Below are positions 1-11,532 of a DNA stretch of 64,000 nucleotides, piece by piece. The position numbers were made by a program, and so were the translations under genes. The notes beneath the pieces are model-generated. The model was not told the origin of the DNA, searched no databases, and worked only from the letters and a program-made list of their open reading frames with translations. Positions within the stretch are counted from its first letter, which is position 1. Every line of letters starts with the position of its first letter. The DNA is from Bullera alba (taxonomy: Eukaryota; Basidiomycota; Tremellomycetes; Tremellales; Bulleraceae), in contig BCIX01000003.1 in the NCBI GenBank assembly GCA_001600095.1, positions 1,612,001 to 1,676,000 of the forward strand, in the 5' to 3' direction.

Positions 1-961
1 GATGAGGCATGTACATTCCATTGTCCATTTGCGAACCTCCCATGCTGAATGAAGAACTGTCAAAGCCATGCCCAACCTATCACAAACATCAGCTCTGTTG
101 CGATCCAGTGCACTTTTATCCATTTGAGCTTACCGGCTGCTGGAGACTAGTGTCAGGGCCGAAGAGACCTCCTTGCCCTGGCTCCGGCCATCCTTGGTCC
201 CCTTCGTCTCTAGCTGGTGGTACGGGCGTCGTGGCTCTGCAAGCTGTCAGATCGCACCTCCTAGTAGCTGACTAGATGAGACTCACCTTGGAGACGCTGC
301 CTCAGCCATAGGAGTTTTCGGGACAAAGACCGGAGCCGAAAGGTGTTCAGCACCCAGTTCCGATGTAAGGCCTTTCGAGTCTTTCAACACCGGAGTCTGC
401 AAGGTCGGGGTGGGACTGCGAATACGAGTCAGCTTATCGCCCGAGACCACAGAAGGGTCAGCTTGCACTCACGCTTGGCTGCCGTTTATCGACAACGCAG
501 CCATGTCCGCTCCAGGCTATATCGAATGTCAGCTTAAAGTCATCCGTGCTCGCTGTCGCCGACTTACTGGAGGGTGATAGTACACACACTGAGCAAGAAT
601 AGAAAGTCAGTTAGAGTCGGAAGCTGCACTGTACCACAGATATTACCCACTCCGTTGTCTTGAAACTTGCAAGCACTGTTATCAGGGTCAGCTTCACCAG
701 TCATCTCACGGCAAGATGGTCGTCACCCGTAGATAGCCACATTTCTACATATCCTCTGTGTTGTGTCTGCCATCACAGCCTCATCAGCTCCTGCCTCAAT
801 GACCTACAGCCCATCCTTGACCCACCTTTTCTTTTGTCCTTGTCGACATTTGTGGTCAGACTAGGTTGAGCTTGGCCGGGAGCCTTTGGACTGGGCACCG
901 TTTGAGCTGTTGGCGGCCGAACGATTTGTATCGCCGCAGAGGGCCTTGCTGGCGCTGCCAT
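1..961 (-). CDS. PAN3: PAN3, poly(A)-nuclease deadenylation complex regulatory subunit (N-terminal part, cut by window edge)
   Basis: Pan3 recruits the Pan2 deadenylase to poly(A)-binding protein on mRNA in the cytoplasm. Reading the minus strand from the ATG at 961, short exons join in phase to give a start MAAPARPSAAIQIVRP, then a CCCH zinc finger spread over three exons (ICRNVAIYGACKF, then DNG, then CVYYHP: C-x8-C-x6-C-x3-H), then a PAM2-like PABP-binding segment (HLSAPVFVPKTP, about 355-330), then a Pro/Gly/Met-rich stretch running off base 1. This order, CCCH finger then PAM2 then low-complexity linker, is that of Pan3. The pseudokinase and C-terminal knob domains lie outside the window. 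The reading frame stays open upstream of 961 to about 1168, but without an ATG. The upstream neighbour on the same strand is deoxyhypusine synthase. Confidence 0.82.
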
Positions 962-1390
962 AGGACCCTGTGGACGCTGGGGCCGTCGCTCCTTGATCCT
1001 CTCGAGCGCGACTCGGGGGGTCGACAACGCGCTGAACACAAGAATGATGAAAGGGAGAAGATAGTGGTGGACTTTGCGCTGGATGACTGCGTTATAAACA
1101 GGGATCGCGGAATCGTAATATGGCAATTCAGCCGACGCGATTTGGAAATCGTACACGTCCACCGTCACGTCTACAACTACAACATTGGAAACTCCTACCT
1201 GCGGCCTGTGTCATTAGCCTTGACACTAGGAGAGTGGGATCCTCCTGTGCATGGACAGGATGGAGTGGAGTCTAGAGATATGATATATGCATACATTTAG
1301 TGTAGTGTACAACGCCAGAGATGATGTTGTATTGGAGTTGTAGAGACGCGCTCCTTCAGCCGGCCGAGCCGCCTAGAGTGGGATAGTCTT
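962..1390. other. intergenic region upstream of PAN3
   Basis: About 430 bp between the deoxyhypusine synthase stop and the PAN3 start, both on the minus strand. It should hold the first gene's 3' end and the PAN3 promoter and leader. The minus-strand frame of PAN3 stays open here and encodes a hydrophobic-looking stretch, but it has no ATG. A branch-like CTAAT followed by CAG near 1205-1212 could be the acceptor of a 5'-leader intron. No separate gene is supported. Confidence 0.4.
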
Positions 1391-2837
1391 TCACGCGGCA
1401 GAATCTCCATCCCGCTTCTCAGCCTGCTGCCAGTGGGCTTTGGCGAATGTCGCCGCGACTATCAACGGGAATACCAGGGTCGCATCCGCATAGACCTGGG
1501 GCCGAAAGCAGATCAGCCGCGCGGCTGACAAGGGGGGCAGCGGAAGACTCACCTTGACGCTCTCTGCGCCCGCCCTGATCTTGCCCCAGGAGACAGCTTC
1601 GTCAGGTCGCGCGCCAGAGTCAGATCCATCGTACTGTCGATCACACAATCAGTCGCACTCTACTGAAGGTCAATAACGGACTGACCTCTTGGCCGGTGTT
1701 GACGTATACGGCGTAATCCGCACCGTTCCTCTACGATGCCGAAGGAGTCAGCATGGTCCAGTCTAGAAAGAGGGATACTCACAAAAAGCATTGCATTGGC
1801 AATTTGGTGCTTGCAGACTCCTCCTCCCAAAATGATCATGCCCGCTTTCTTGGCTTTGACGCTCATGTCATTCAATCTCCGTATGTCCGATACAATGTCG
1901 ATGTTGAGTTGCAAAGGTGACGATTTGTACGTGTGGAAGTAGATCATGTCTCCAAGGGAGCCATCAGTCAATGCTGGACAGAAGACGGGTATGTCGTTCT
2001 GCGGGAAGGGCAAATTTAGCTACACGCTCGTGAGAGGCTTGACGGCCTGCTCACCTTGTAGCACCAGTAGTATACCGAATCTTCATTGTTGATCTCCTTG
2101 CCTAACCGCCTGATAACGGAGCTCGGCGACCATTTGACCTTTTCCTTGCCCTCTTGCTCTTCCACCATAGTGTCCAGAATGGGAACAACCCAGTCCTCGA
2201 ACGCGCAGTAATTCGAGTTCGGTACCAATAAATTTCCTATCCTATTCAAGCTGCGAAACATCCCTCTAGTCAGCTCGTCCTTCCAAATGTTCGCGACTCC
2301 GCGCTCACCCTCTCTTCCGTAAACTCGCTCCATCCAGATGAAAGTCTCCTAGCACCGTCTCGCCCAGACATTTGATGAAGTCCTCCTCCACACCACCAGC
2401 AGTCGTCACCAGGCAGTCTATAAGCTTGTGCTGGGCCAGAAACTTGATGATCTCTCTCAGACCCGAAGAAATCAAGTTTGAGGTATATCCCAGGAAAAGA
2501 GTGAGTGGTTCATCTGGGTTCTCTCGTTGTTTCCTCTGTGACATTCCTCAGCTGCGTCGCATGATACCCAGACCGCCTAGCTCACCATCTCTTCCACCAC
2601 CTGGATAGCTCTAGCCAGTCCTGTCGCTTGAAACCCGATAGTCTCATAGCTCCGAAGTAGATCTTCCAGACCGATGGGCTTTGACAGATCCGGACCCTTG
2701 ACGTGCACGGCGTTCGGTCCCACCGACTCGGAAGGCATCAGAACCGAAGCATGAGCATTTGATGTCGACGCTTGAGGGTCTTGACTCGTTGCGGAGGCGC
2801 TCATGTTACTGATAGGTTGCTGATGTTGCGGACACAT
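1391..2837 (-). CDS. DYS1: deoxyhypusine synthase
   Basis: Transfers the aminobutyl group of spermidine (NAD-dependent) to a lysine of eIF5A, the first step of hypusine formation, in the cytosol. Spliced exons give recognisable family blocks in order: the N-terminal [96 protein letters not shown] and, in the last two exons, [15 protein letters not shown] and [11 protein letters not shown]. The SWGKI block carries the catalytic lysine of the family. Four to five short introns. The first ATG is at 2837; an ATG 33 nt downstream (2804) has a better context (A at -3) and is an equally good start. Divergent from MAD1. Confidence 0.95.
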
Positions 2838-3216
2838 GGCCCTTCGAGTTCATCGACAGCCATCGAGTTGCTCTCCTCCACAAGCCAACTTTTCAGCCAG
2901 GCACCAAGCATTTACGTAATGACCCCGGGTCGCTTCATCAACATGCAAGACCTCTGCAGTTCGAACAGCGATGGCATGCACTCTCTCTCGCACCACGTAT
3001 ACACGCATAGCTGCTTAGGACCGCAGCGGCTTCGAGAAACGGACACATCGATAGCTATTTAGTCAATCGGACCCGTCTCGGCTCGAGACATCAGCTTGAA
3101 GTGTCACACGGGTGCAGCGTCTGGCAACACCAAACAAGCTAATCCTCGCCTGTCCAGCAACGACCATTGGCCGTTTCGATCTTGATCCCGCGGGATACGA
3201 TAGGGGAGACGTTAGC
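2838..3216. promoter_or_regulatory. divergent promoter region DYS1 / MAD1
   Basis: About 380 bp between the two start codons, so it must hold both promoters and leaders. No clear TATA box or repeated element is visible to me. Confidence 0.5.
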
Positions 3217-5701
3217 ATGTCTACGCAGGCTCTAGGAAAGAGAGGATCTGGCGAGGTGTTCGAAGGTGAGTCGTCGAAAGAAGCCCATCGTCCTCCATGA
3301 GTCGGTTCGTGTTTCGGCTTTCCCAGCGCCTCCACCGGGCCTGACTTTCTTCCCACGCTCTCTTATCTCCCTCACTCAACACTAGACTAAGCCTATACCA
3401 TGAGCTACTGAAGGAGCTTTGACTGACGCGGCTTCGCGATGTAGAGCCAACTTCGCGAAAGTCGCATCTATCATACTCCAGCAGCATGTCGCAGACGACA
3501 TTACAGCGGAGGATACTAGAGCTCGAAACGTCGCATCGCAATAAAGACGAGGAGCTAGAGTCATTGAGGGAGGAGAACATCAAATTGAGAGGAGATCGCA
3601 AGGTGTTCCTCGAGGGGGAGAATCACGAGCGGACGACTGGTGAAGCGAGGGAAAAGGAATGGTCGGAGGAAAGGGTGAGTCGCACCTGCGAGACCGCGAA
3701 ACACAGAAGTGACTGATTGAGCTTGCTCACAGCTACGCCTGAATGGGCAGATACGTGACTTACGCTCGTCAAACAGCCGAGTCTCCGAAGAGCTCGCACA
3801 GTTACAGTCAAAATACAGACAGCTGGACAATAAGCACTCGGCCGAGTCGCTCAATTCCAGCTCGAGCATCACTTTCTTAGAAGGCAGAGTCAAGGAGCTG
3901 GAGGCTGAGGTCAAGGAGTCGAGCAACTGGAAGCGTAGAGCTACCGCCCTCAGCATAGATCTCGCCGAGGAGCGAAGAAGGACGCAGGAAGGCATGCAGA
4001 GGGGACAAGACGATCGTGAGAATCAGCAAGTGGATCAAGTGGTCAGAATGGAGCTCACCCGTGAGTCCACGTACAATCAGCTGATACATCTTTCTAACGC
4101 CATCGTTAGGCCAATCGACGTATCTGACCGGCCTGAAGCAAACCTCGGCGGCTTTACAGACCGAGGTGCAGGATCTCAGGAAGAGGATGAAGGAGGCCGA
4201 TGGCAATGCTCGTGCGCACAGAGATGTGGAGAGGTCTCTCCGCGATGAAGTGCGCACGTTGCAGGAGCAGCTTGAACGAGCTCGTCGCGATATGGAGTAT
4301 GTTGACTGAGAAGACTACATTGTCCGCCAGCTGATTCTCCTCGCCAGCTCTCTCACCCAGAACTTCTCCTCCGACACTTCGGGTTCTGCCTCGTCGCCAG
4401 ACCTGGCGACTGTGCAAAGCCGCCTACAAGCAATGTCCGAGCTGCATTCGAAAGCAACGACTGATCTCTCCACGAAGGATACTGAGATTCGATCGCTACA
4501 CAGCCGACTCTCCGCTTTGTCCGAATCCAGCGCGACCAATATCAAGGAGTGGACCGGCCGGGCTAAAGAGGCAGAACGAGAGCTGCGCTGGGCTCGAGAA
4601 GGCCGAGAATCGGCAGAGCGAAGAGAAGAGTTTGCCAGGAAGCAGATTGAGGCTCTGCGCTCTGGCGACGGGGATTCGGGTGGCGGCTTGACAAGCGTGG
4701 ATTCATCATCGAGGGTCAAACAGCTGGAAAAGCTGGTCGAGACATATAAAGCCGAACTCGACTCCATGTCGAGAGACTCGCGGGATCTGGAGGATAGGTT
4801 GACGGAAGGAAAGGGTTTGGTCAAGCAATCTCTGCTGGACGAGTCGCAAGCAAAGATCGGTCAGCTCGAAAGTGGTGAGTCGTTGGTCACTCGAGTACTA
4901 TACATTGCCTAACGCTTTTAGACATTACATCGCTCGAATCGACAATATCGGCTCTGACATCGGCAAACACCACATTGGACGCAGAGGTCAATGATCTAAT
5001 GCGTCGCGTCGCTTCTGGAGAGTACAACCCAGCCACGGAAAGATGTCTCGAGCTCAAAGTCAACCCTGCTTCGAAAATTCAGAGCATCCGAGCGAAACAG
5101 CTGGAAGATCTGAAACAGGAGAACGAGGCGCTATTGGACCGTCTTCGACAGTCGGCATCGGCGACCTCGCCTGCCGAGGGATCAGGGAGCGTGCCCGTCG
5201 AGAGCTGGGAACGGCTGAAGCGGGAGAATCAGGAGCTGGAAAAGGCTCACGCCAAGCGTCTTCAGAGATTGAAAGAGGTGAGACGGCCATGCGGTCTAAT
5301 TTGAATGTCACTGAAACCGCTCAGATCTTTGGCAACAAGTCGAAAGAGTTCCTGGAGGCCGTGTACTCGTTACTAGGCTGGAGGATCAAGTTTGACGAGT
5401 CGGGAACCGATATCCGCCTGACGTCAATGTACGCGCCCAAAGGGAAAATGGGCCTGACCCTCAAGTTCGCCTCGCAAGAAGGTCATTTCGGTACAATGCA
5501 GATGACTGGCGCCATGGCAAGAGGACTGGAGGAGACAAGGCACTTTTGGATCGTGGAAAGGCAGTCGGTGCCCGGTTTCCTGGCACAGATCACCACCGAG
5601 ATGTTTGAGAAGACGACGGTGAGTGATCCGCAGATATTTGTAAGCGATGTGCTGATTGACCATAGATTGGCCGGGCTGCTGGATATGTCGGCCTGGAGTG
5701 A
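3217..5701 (+). CDS. MAD1: spindle assembly checkpoint protein Mad1
   Basis: Mad1 is a coiled-coil protein that loads Mad2 at unattached kinetochores and nuclear pores. The first exon MSTQALGKRGSGEVFE ends at a GTGAGT donor (3266). A 180-nt intron, longer than its neighbours, ends at 3445 and phases into EPTSRKSHLSYSSSMSQ. Then follows several hundred residues of heptad-like coiled coil rich in Glu, Arg, Lys and Leu. The C-terminal globular domain is diagnostic: SKEFLEAVYSLLGWRI, then RLTSMYAPKG, and a final short exon giving IGRAAGYVGLE before TGA. About 665 residues, close to the usual 670-750. About seven introns. Convergent with the cyclophilin gene, whose stop is only about 80 bp away. 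Confidence 0.92.
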
Positions 5702-5780
5702 CATTAGATCGTCCATATGTTATGTAGCTATACATTCCCTCCATGCTGCTTGCGTTGCTCGCATCTAGATCTCCGACATC

Positions 5781-6766
5781 TTACATTTCTCCGCACTCCA
5801 CTATACGCACGACCAGCCTTGGCCTACCCGAAAGATCAGCGCTTCGTTCGTTACCCTGTCCACGAAGTATCCCTCACTTGTTAGCAGCACCGGTTGGCGT
5901 ATTCTCAATCTTCCTGACTGTCAATAAACCCTCTACCACCCTTCCGAAGACAGTGTGCTTGCCGTCCAGAAACTCTGCAGGCGCGGTAGTGATGAAGAAC
6001 TTTACACGGCGCTCGTTAGCTCACGTTCTGACCGATACCCATGTGCTCCGACTCACCTGGCAACCATTTGTGTTGGGACCCGAATTCGCCTGTTTGATGA
6101 TCAGCTGAAACGTCTGTACTGGTGCAAGATCCAGCTCACCATACTCAGCAACCCTGGTCCAGTATGTTTGACATTGAAATTCTCATCCTCAAACTGAGCG
6201 CCATATATCGAGAATGAGCCCGTGCCATCGTGTCGCAAGAAATCACCACCTTGAATCATGAATTGAGGGATCCTGCAGACTGTTAAATTGGAGGAGCAGG
6301 TTGACTTTTTCAGCGACTTACACTCTATGAACGCGAGTCATTAGCAAATTGAGCAGCCTTCCATGTGGATCATTCAGCTCACCTGTGAAATGTCGAGGTC
6401 TTATAGCCTTGTGGTGCGGCGTTGATTCTGGAATGCGTGCCATCAGTCAAGTTTCCGGCTCCCTGTTGAAGCCGTCTCTCACTTGTGCTCGCCGGTACAT
6501 AGCTGTCTGAAATTCTCTGCTGTCCTAAGATGGGTTAATACGAACTCTTTGTACAGTCTGAGCCGTAGGAATATAAAGGACGAATACCCACTTTGGTGTG
6601 ATATCACTGAACAGCTCTGCTCGCCCGTCAGTCAGGTCGGGTCCGTTTGGAGGAAACCGCACTCACCCATCTTGATCCTACCGGCTGGAGTATCTCCTAT
6701 GTTGATGTCGAAGAAAACGACTGGTCGAGTGACTCCCGAAGGAGCATCTAGGGATGAAGAGGCCAT
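5781..6766 (-). CDS. CYP3: peptidyl-prolyl cis-trans isomerase, cyclophilin H type
   Basis: A small cyclophilin of the spliceosome-associated CypH type. The spliced product starts [20 protein letters not shown], continues [16 protein letters not shown], has the catalytic [15 protein letters not shown] block (Arg of the FHR motif), then [16 protein letters not shown], and ends in [15 protein letters not shown], like CypH. Length about 180 residues. Six or more short introns. The Val of FHRVI needs a 3-nt microexon at 6322-6324. The usual tryptophan before LDGKH (Trp121 of human CypA) is phenylalanine here (AEFLDGKH), which in other cyclophilins weakens cyclosporin binding (inference). Divergent from the bL33m gene. 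Confidence 0.93.
6322..6324 (-). other. 3-nt microexon of the cyclophilin gene
   Basis: On the minus strand the exon ending TTTCACAG is followed by an intron with a perfect TGCTAATGAC branch site and acceptor TTCATAG. Then come the three bases AGT, then a donor GTAAGTCG, a second intron and acceptor CTGCAG, then GATCCC. Joining all three pieces gives FHRVIP, the conserved sequence. Skipping AGT stays in frame but deletes the conserved valine. Confidence 0.75.
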
Positions 6767-7032
6767 GGTGTTGGAGTGTAGGTGTACCGAGTATATCGAA
6801 GCAGACTTGAAGCAGACAAGTTGTCAACATTCTCGAGCTCTGCAGCCAGAGTCAGTCCTCGGACATTGATGCGGAGTCTCCACAGTACGAGTAGATGTGA
6901 TTTGCCACTCCTAAATGCCACGTGTATCAGTTTTCTGCGATATCACAATTCGACCTCCCACTTCATCAACTCCCTGTCCGACCTTGAACCTATCGTTGTC
7001 TACACTCATCTCACAGGGAGCTCGTGTGCATC
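6767..7032. promoter_or_regulatory. divergent promoter region cyclophilin / bL33m
   Basis: 266 bp between divergent start codons. Nothing distinctive beyond being the only space for both promoters. Confidence 0.4.
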
Positions 7033-7316
7033 ATGGCGGCCAAGAAGAAGGACAGGTGAGAACAGCTCGATGACGTACCGCCAGTAAGGAGGCTGATACT
7101 TGGATATCTAGACGGATCATTGTCAAACTCATGTCGACGGCCCTCACTGGCTTTTTCTACACAACTACTCGAATTAGATTGAACACGGCCAAGATGAGCA
7201 TGATGAAGTACGACCCCAGAGGTGAGTGACGGGTTCAATCAGAAAGTGTACATGGTCTGATTGCATTTGTAGTCAAGAAACATGTGCTGTTTGTGGAAGG
7301 AGGAAAACTGAAATGA
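7033..7316 (+). CDS. MRPL39: mitochondrial large-subunit ribosomal protein bL33m
   Basis: Tiny three-exon gene. Exon 1 is 23 nt and encodes MAAKKKD plus part of an Arg codon. The next exons give [20 protein letters not shown] and [16 protein letters not shown], and the last [14 protein letters not shown] before TGA. The 58-residue basic protein has the L33 signature (VKLxSTAxTGFFYTTxR, KYDPxxxKHVLF). Bacterial L33 is of similar size (about 50-55 residues). It acts in the mitoribosome, and the basic N-terminus probably serves as the import signal (inference). Its size and split exons make it easy to miss in automatic annotation. Confidence 0.9.
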
Positions 7317-7509
7317 GCGCAACGTCTCGACTGCACTATCACTACATCCGCCTTTCAAGCATACGCAGTACTCGAGCACAAATATGGCGCCACACATCGG
7401 ACCGCCCTTCAGCACATCGACCGGCGAAGGTTACAACATATACCCATGCATTTATACCACCTCTGCGGCTCAGATACGCAGTCGGGAAAACCGGAAGGCT
7501 TTACAAATA

Positions 7510-8648
7510 CTACAGCCACCCTTGGACGAGAATCACGAGGGAGCCTTCAGGCAGACTCTGAGCAGACTGAGCGCTCTCTAGACGTATCACCGCTCTCGGC
7601 TGGTCTGGCGGAGCATGCAAGGCAAGCAGGGAAAGGGTCTATCAGACATCAGTCGGTTCAGCTCAATGAGTGCTAGAACTCACTTGAGAAGGATCGACGG
7701 AGCCGGTTGGTCTCTTGACCTTGTTGATCGCTATCAACGTGTCCATGACTTTTCCAACAGGAGTCTCCTGAATCTCATCAGTCAGGCGATGATGGGTATA
7801 AAACAGACCCGCTCACCGTCAGAACCCAATACCGCTCCGGTTTAGAATCCAGTTTCCCGACCTCCTCCCAGTTTTTCACCTTGGCGATATCAGTGACCCC
7901 TGGAACACATTCGAAGAATCGCTTGTCCCCTTCCTTGACCTTCCCGTCCAGTGGCTTGGCCAAACTCCGTATCTTCCTGACGTGGATGTCGAACAGCTTC
8001 TCAGACTTGGTCTTCGGTCTCTTCTGGCCCTCCGGTTTGGTGGGATTGGATTCTGAAGAGCTGGGCTGCTCCTGCAAGCTTGGAGGCAACCTCGCTGGTG
8101 AAGCTGGTCGTGTCTTTTGGATAGTCTTTGGAGGCGGAGGCTTGGGGACAGATCTGCCCACGGCTTCTGGAAAGTGTTGAGCTAGGACCTCTTGGGCTTT
8201 TCGTTTTCTCTCCTGTGCCGCATCGTCTCGTTTGTTGTAGTCCAAAGGGCCCGAACATGAATGTCCCTTTTGTGACCTATGCCTATATGAAGTTATCAGC
8301 CACAGACCACGTCTGGAGTAGCACCAGACCTACGCGGTACAAAATGCCCCTCCGCAAGACAGACAGCGGACCCGCTTGACCAAGGTCTCCTCTTCCGTCG
8401 AGTCGGCCTGAAATCCTCCGATAGACTCGATGGTAGGATTTGTACAGCCTTTGACGTCGCATCGAGCCTTTCGGGCGAAGGAGCTAGGACCAGCTTCGGG
8501 GTACGACTCTCTTGTACTGATCTCCACGCAGCCATGTGTCGCAATGTGATTCTTGCAGTAGATCAGGGAGCAGTGGTTACAGGAGATGAGCAGAAAGTCG
8601 ACCAGGTCACACGACGAGCATCGAGCGCCGACATCGAGCACCGACATG
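7510..8648 (-). CDS. CUZ1: AN1-type zinc finger protein, CUZ1/ZFAND1-like
   Basis: Starts MSVLDVGARCSSCDLVDF at 8648. Two AN1-type zinc clusters follow (CNHCSLIYCKNHIATHGC, then RVRCLSCGGAFCTAHRSQKG with HSC completed across an intron at about 8334/8280). After a Lys/Pro-rich linker comes a C-terminal ubiquitin-like region (LFDIHVRKIRSLAKPLDGKV, TPVGKVMDTLIAINKVKRPT) ending VILVQGWL. Two AN1 fingers plus a UBL-like domain is the Cuz1/ZFAND1 plan. These proteins link Cdc48/p97 and the proteasome during arsenite stress and stress-granule clearance. About 340 residues and four exons. Convergent with bL33m and divergent from the methyltransferase. Confidence 0.85.
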
Positions 8649-8921
8649 TCTCCGGTGCTTGATTGGATGAGATGGCCACGCTGAGGTCCGCTATGATGTG
8701 TAAGAGAGAAATGATGGACATCCGAATAGTACCTCGCGTCGGAAGTGACTGTCGTGGAGGCTGGACAACCGCATGGATTACCTCCACCTCGGTTGTCCAC
8801 CAGCCAGAGAGGATGTCCGAAATTGTGCCATACGTTCTCAACATCGCACTCATAACGACTGGACGGACGATTGACCGGTAGTCTCGTTGTCAGAACGACA
8901 GCCATTCAGATTTAATCAGTC
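8649..8921. promoter_or_regulatory. divergent promoter region CUZ1-like / homocysteine methyltransferase
   Basis: 273 bp between divergent start codons. No distinctive element recognised. Confidence 0.4.
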
Positions 8922-10121
8922 ATGAGCCAACAGAATGGAAAGATCCAAGTATTGGACGGAGCTATGGTGGGTCTACTGACACGTCTTCCGGTCCGCTCGC
9001 TTATCGTCTCCCAGGGCACCACCTTGGATCTGCTCAAATACGACGTCTGCACGCCGCTATGGGGCTGTGATCTGTTATTGACGAATCCATCTGCGATACG
9101 ACAAGTCCACAAAGGCTTTGGTGACGCTGGAGCCGACATAGTAGAGACGGCCACGTAAGTGATAAGCTTCGAATATTCGCTTTCATCTGACGCAATCCGT
9201 TCGATCAGGTATCAACTTACCGTTGGCGGCCTGAAGAAGCATTATCAACAGAACGATCAGCAGATCTCGTCTACCCTCCAGTCGGCAATAGAGGTCGCAT
9301 CTGAATCGACAAGTGCTGGGATTGCACTCTCGATAGGCCCTTTCGGAGCGGATCTCTCCCCAGGTCAAGAATATACCGGCTTCTACCCTCCTCCCTACGG
9401 ACCGAGTTCGTCTCAGAATTCTTCGCCAAGCAATGCCTTCTTATCGGAGGAAGAGGAGAGAAAGGCAGAGAACGCCCTAATGGAATCCCACTTGGAGCGA
9501 TTATCGATGTATTCGGCCGACAAGGAGACTTGGTCGAAAGTCGTCTGGGTGGCCTTTGAGACTATTCCAGTAGTCGCGGAGATCCGCGCTGTCAGGAGAG
9601 CTATGAAGAGCTTGGAGAATTCTGGTAGAGGGAAGAAGTTCTGGATCACAAGCGCTTTCCCAGAAGGTCGACATCCGCAAATGACACAAGAAGGTGGCCG
9701 GGTTGGCGCAGAAGATATCCTGTTGGCTGCATTGGGAGAGGGTGACAACATGGCGCCGGCAGATGGAGTTGGAATCAACTGTACCAATCCACACTTCCTC
9801 CCAACACTGACAACGTCGTTCTCGGACTCGTTACAAAAACTTCGAGAGGAAGGCCGTGTCACGACCAGGGCTACAGCTTTCCTGCTGTACCCCGACGGAG
9901 GCAAGATTTACGATTCAGTCAAGCGGGATTGGTCTGGAGGCCTAGTCGACCCAGCAACATGGGCAGGGGAGATACTAGACATCGCGGAAACTATTCGCCA
10001 GGCGACGGATGGGAGTGGAGAGTATCTCTGGAGCGAGGTCATTGTTGGAGGTTGTTGTAATGCCTCCTTCGATCACATTAAAGCCTTACGCCAGCAGGTC
10101 GACCAAAGATCATCCTCGTGA
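8922..10121 (+). CDS. homocysteine S-methyltransferase
   Basis: Makes methionine from homocysteine using S-methylmethionine or S-adenosylmethionine (Mht1/Sam4 type), in the cytosol. Exon 1 MSQQNGKIQVLDGAM splices at GTGGGT to GTTLDLLKYDVCTPLWG. A second intron splits GADIVETATYQLTVGG, typical of the family. The rest is one long exon with SIGPFGADLSPGQEYTG, the zinc-ligand region VGINCTNP, and VGGCCNASFDHIKAL carrying the double cysteine that completes the Zn site. About 365 residues, normal length. The stop lies 63 bp from the stop of convergent TIP41. Confidence 0.93.
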
Positions 10122-10184
10122 TGCAAACCTAGATTCCATCCTCTGGGGTCACCGCGGATCCGTGACGGGCTGCATGTGCAAGGC

Positions 10185-11532
10185 CTATTGTATGGCCAGA
10201 CTCGCTAAGCCGGAGTCCACCTCATCCTGGCCGCTAGGTAATCGCAACACCTCTACCCTCTTCCCTAGTCCAGGCCAGGGCTTGCCCTCTCGCGTCGAAG
10301 TGATGGGTCCGTCTGTGTCGCCTTCGCTCATTTGTGTCATGACAGCACTGACGAAATTGGGGTTGGTCAAGGGTGATAAATCGGATGGCTTCTCCAGGCG
10401 CTGTGGTCAATCAGCCCTAGACGATCGTTTTGTCACTCACCGATTTTACAGCTTCGTAATCCGCTTCCATGCCAGAGACCTCTTTGATGATCTCGTCTGT
10501 GCCAAAGGCGTGATATATCCTAATATCATGCAATCGGAACAAGACATTGTCCACTCGTAGAAATAGTCGGGCCAGGATGAAGAACGAGTGAGGCATGACT
10601 CTCTACCAGTGGCAGAAGCGTCAGCTTGAGCACTTAGTTATCGCGGCAATGAGGATTGCACTCACTATCCTGACATTGTATATCGACTCTCCGTTATCGT
10701 GCAGCTCGTCTTCGTACAGCGGGACGTCTTCGTAGAATAGGATTTGGTCTAAGATAGGATCTTGACGTGCTAGCAATTTCATAGGTATCGAGTGGGAAGT
10801 GGAAGGTTGAAAGTGCTACAGTGGTAGAAAGTCAGTCTGCGGTCTGATATGGGAGGACGGGATGAACATACCGAAGGACCAGCTGCGGATCCAGAGTAAC
10901 AGGTCGAATACGTCCAATCGTGTGGCTTTACAGGTTTGCTCGGTAGTGGTGTATCGCTGAGTAGAGCCGATGGATTGGAGCTACACACACTTCAGTGCCG
11001 CACTTCACCTTGAACGCTGAATGGAGTCCGCACGACTGACCGATTCTTCCCCCATGTATCTGCCATGGCGACCTTGACTCCACCTCCGACCGTATCCTCC
11101 CACCCTTCTCCAGTAGCCACCCCAGCTAGCGCATCGATTGTATCGAACCTCAAGCTGAATGCTGCCTCCTCATGCCGGCCATCGCTACGCGCTGCGGTGG
11201 AAGAGGAACCTGAGCCAGCGGGTACTGATAGTTTGATTGAAGACGGGTTGTAAGTCAACGACAGGGAGTTGTTGCCGAATGTCATTTCAGGCAGCGGTAG
11301 CTTCAGTCTCCCCTCAGCGCTACAACATATCAGTCATGAGGCCTCTCTGACAGAGGAAGAACACGCACGCGTCAATCTCCTTGCCGTTGAGTATCGGCCT
11401 CTTGGTTCCGACAATCTTCCACGGTCCAATCTCTATACCCGATTCATATCTGCTGTTGTGCAGCTTATACTGGGGTGACTGCGTGGGCGCCATCCTGGCT
11501 GCAGCGGCAGGTGAAGGTAATGATGTGGTCAT
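10185..11532 (-). CDS. TIP41: TIP41, TOR/PP2A pathway regulator
   Basis: TIP41 binds Tap42 and PP2A-family phosphatase catalytic subunits downstream of TOR. The real ATG is at 11532 (MTTSLPSPAAAARMAPTQSP); the open frame upstream has only TTG. Spliced blocks match the family: YESGIEIGPWKIVGTKRPIL with NGKEIDA, EMTFGNNSLSLTYNP, FDTIDALAGV, VKVAMADTWGKNRS, KPHDWTYSTCYSG, DQILFYEDVPLYEDEL, MPHSFFILARLFLRVDNV and LFRIHDIRIYHAFGTD. It ends in a variable Gly/Glu-rich tail, LASLAIQ. About 370 residues, somewhat longer than human TIPRL because of the tail and a Ser/Gly insertion. About six introns. Confidence 0.93.

Noticed and set aside
773..1168. A 131-codon minus-strand frame with a hydrophobic stretch (HHYLLPFIILVFSALST), considered as a separate small membrane protein.
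   Set aside because: It starts with GTG, not ATG. The frame downstream of the ATG at 961 phases perfectly into the PAN3 CCCH zinc finger, so the upstream part is best read as leader. A 28-nt intron that would supply an upstream ATG is too short.
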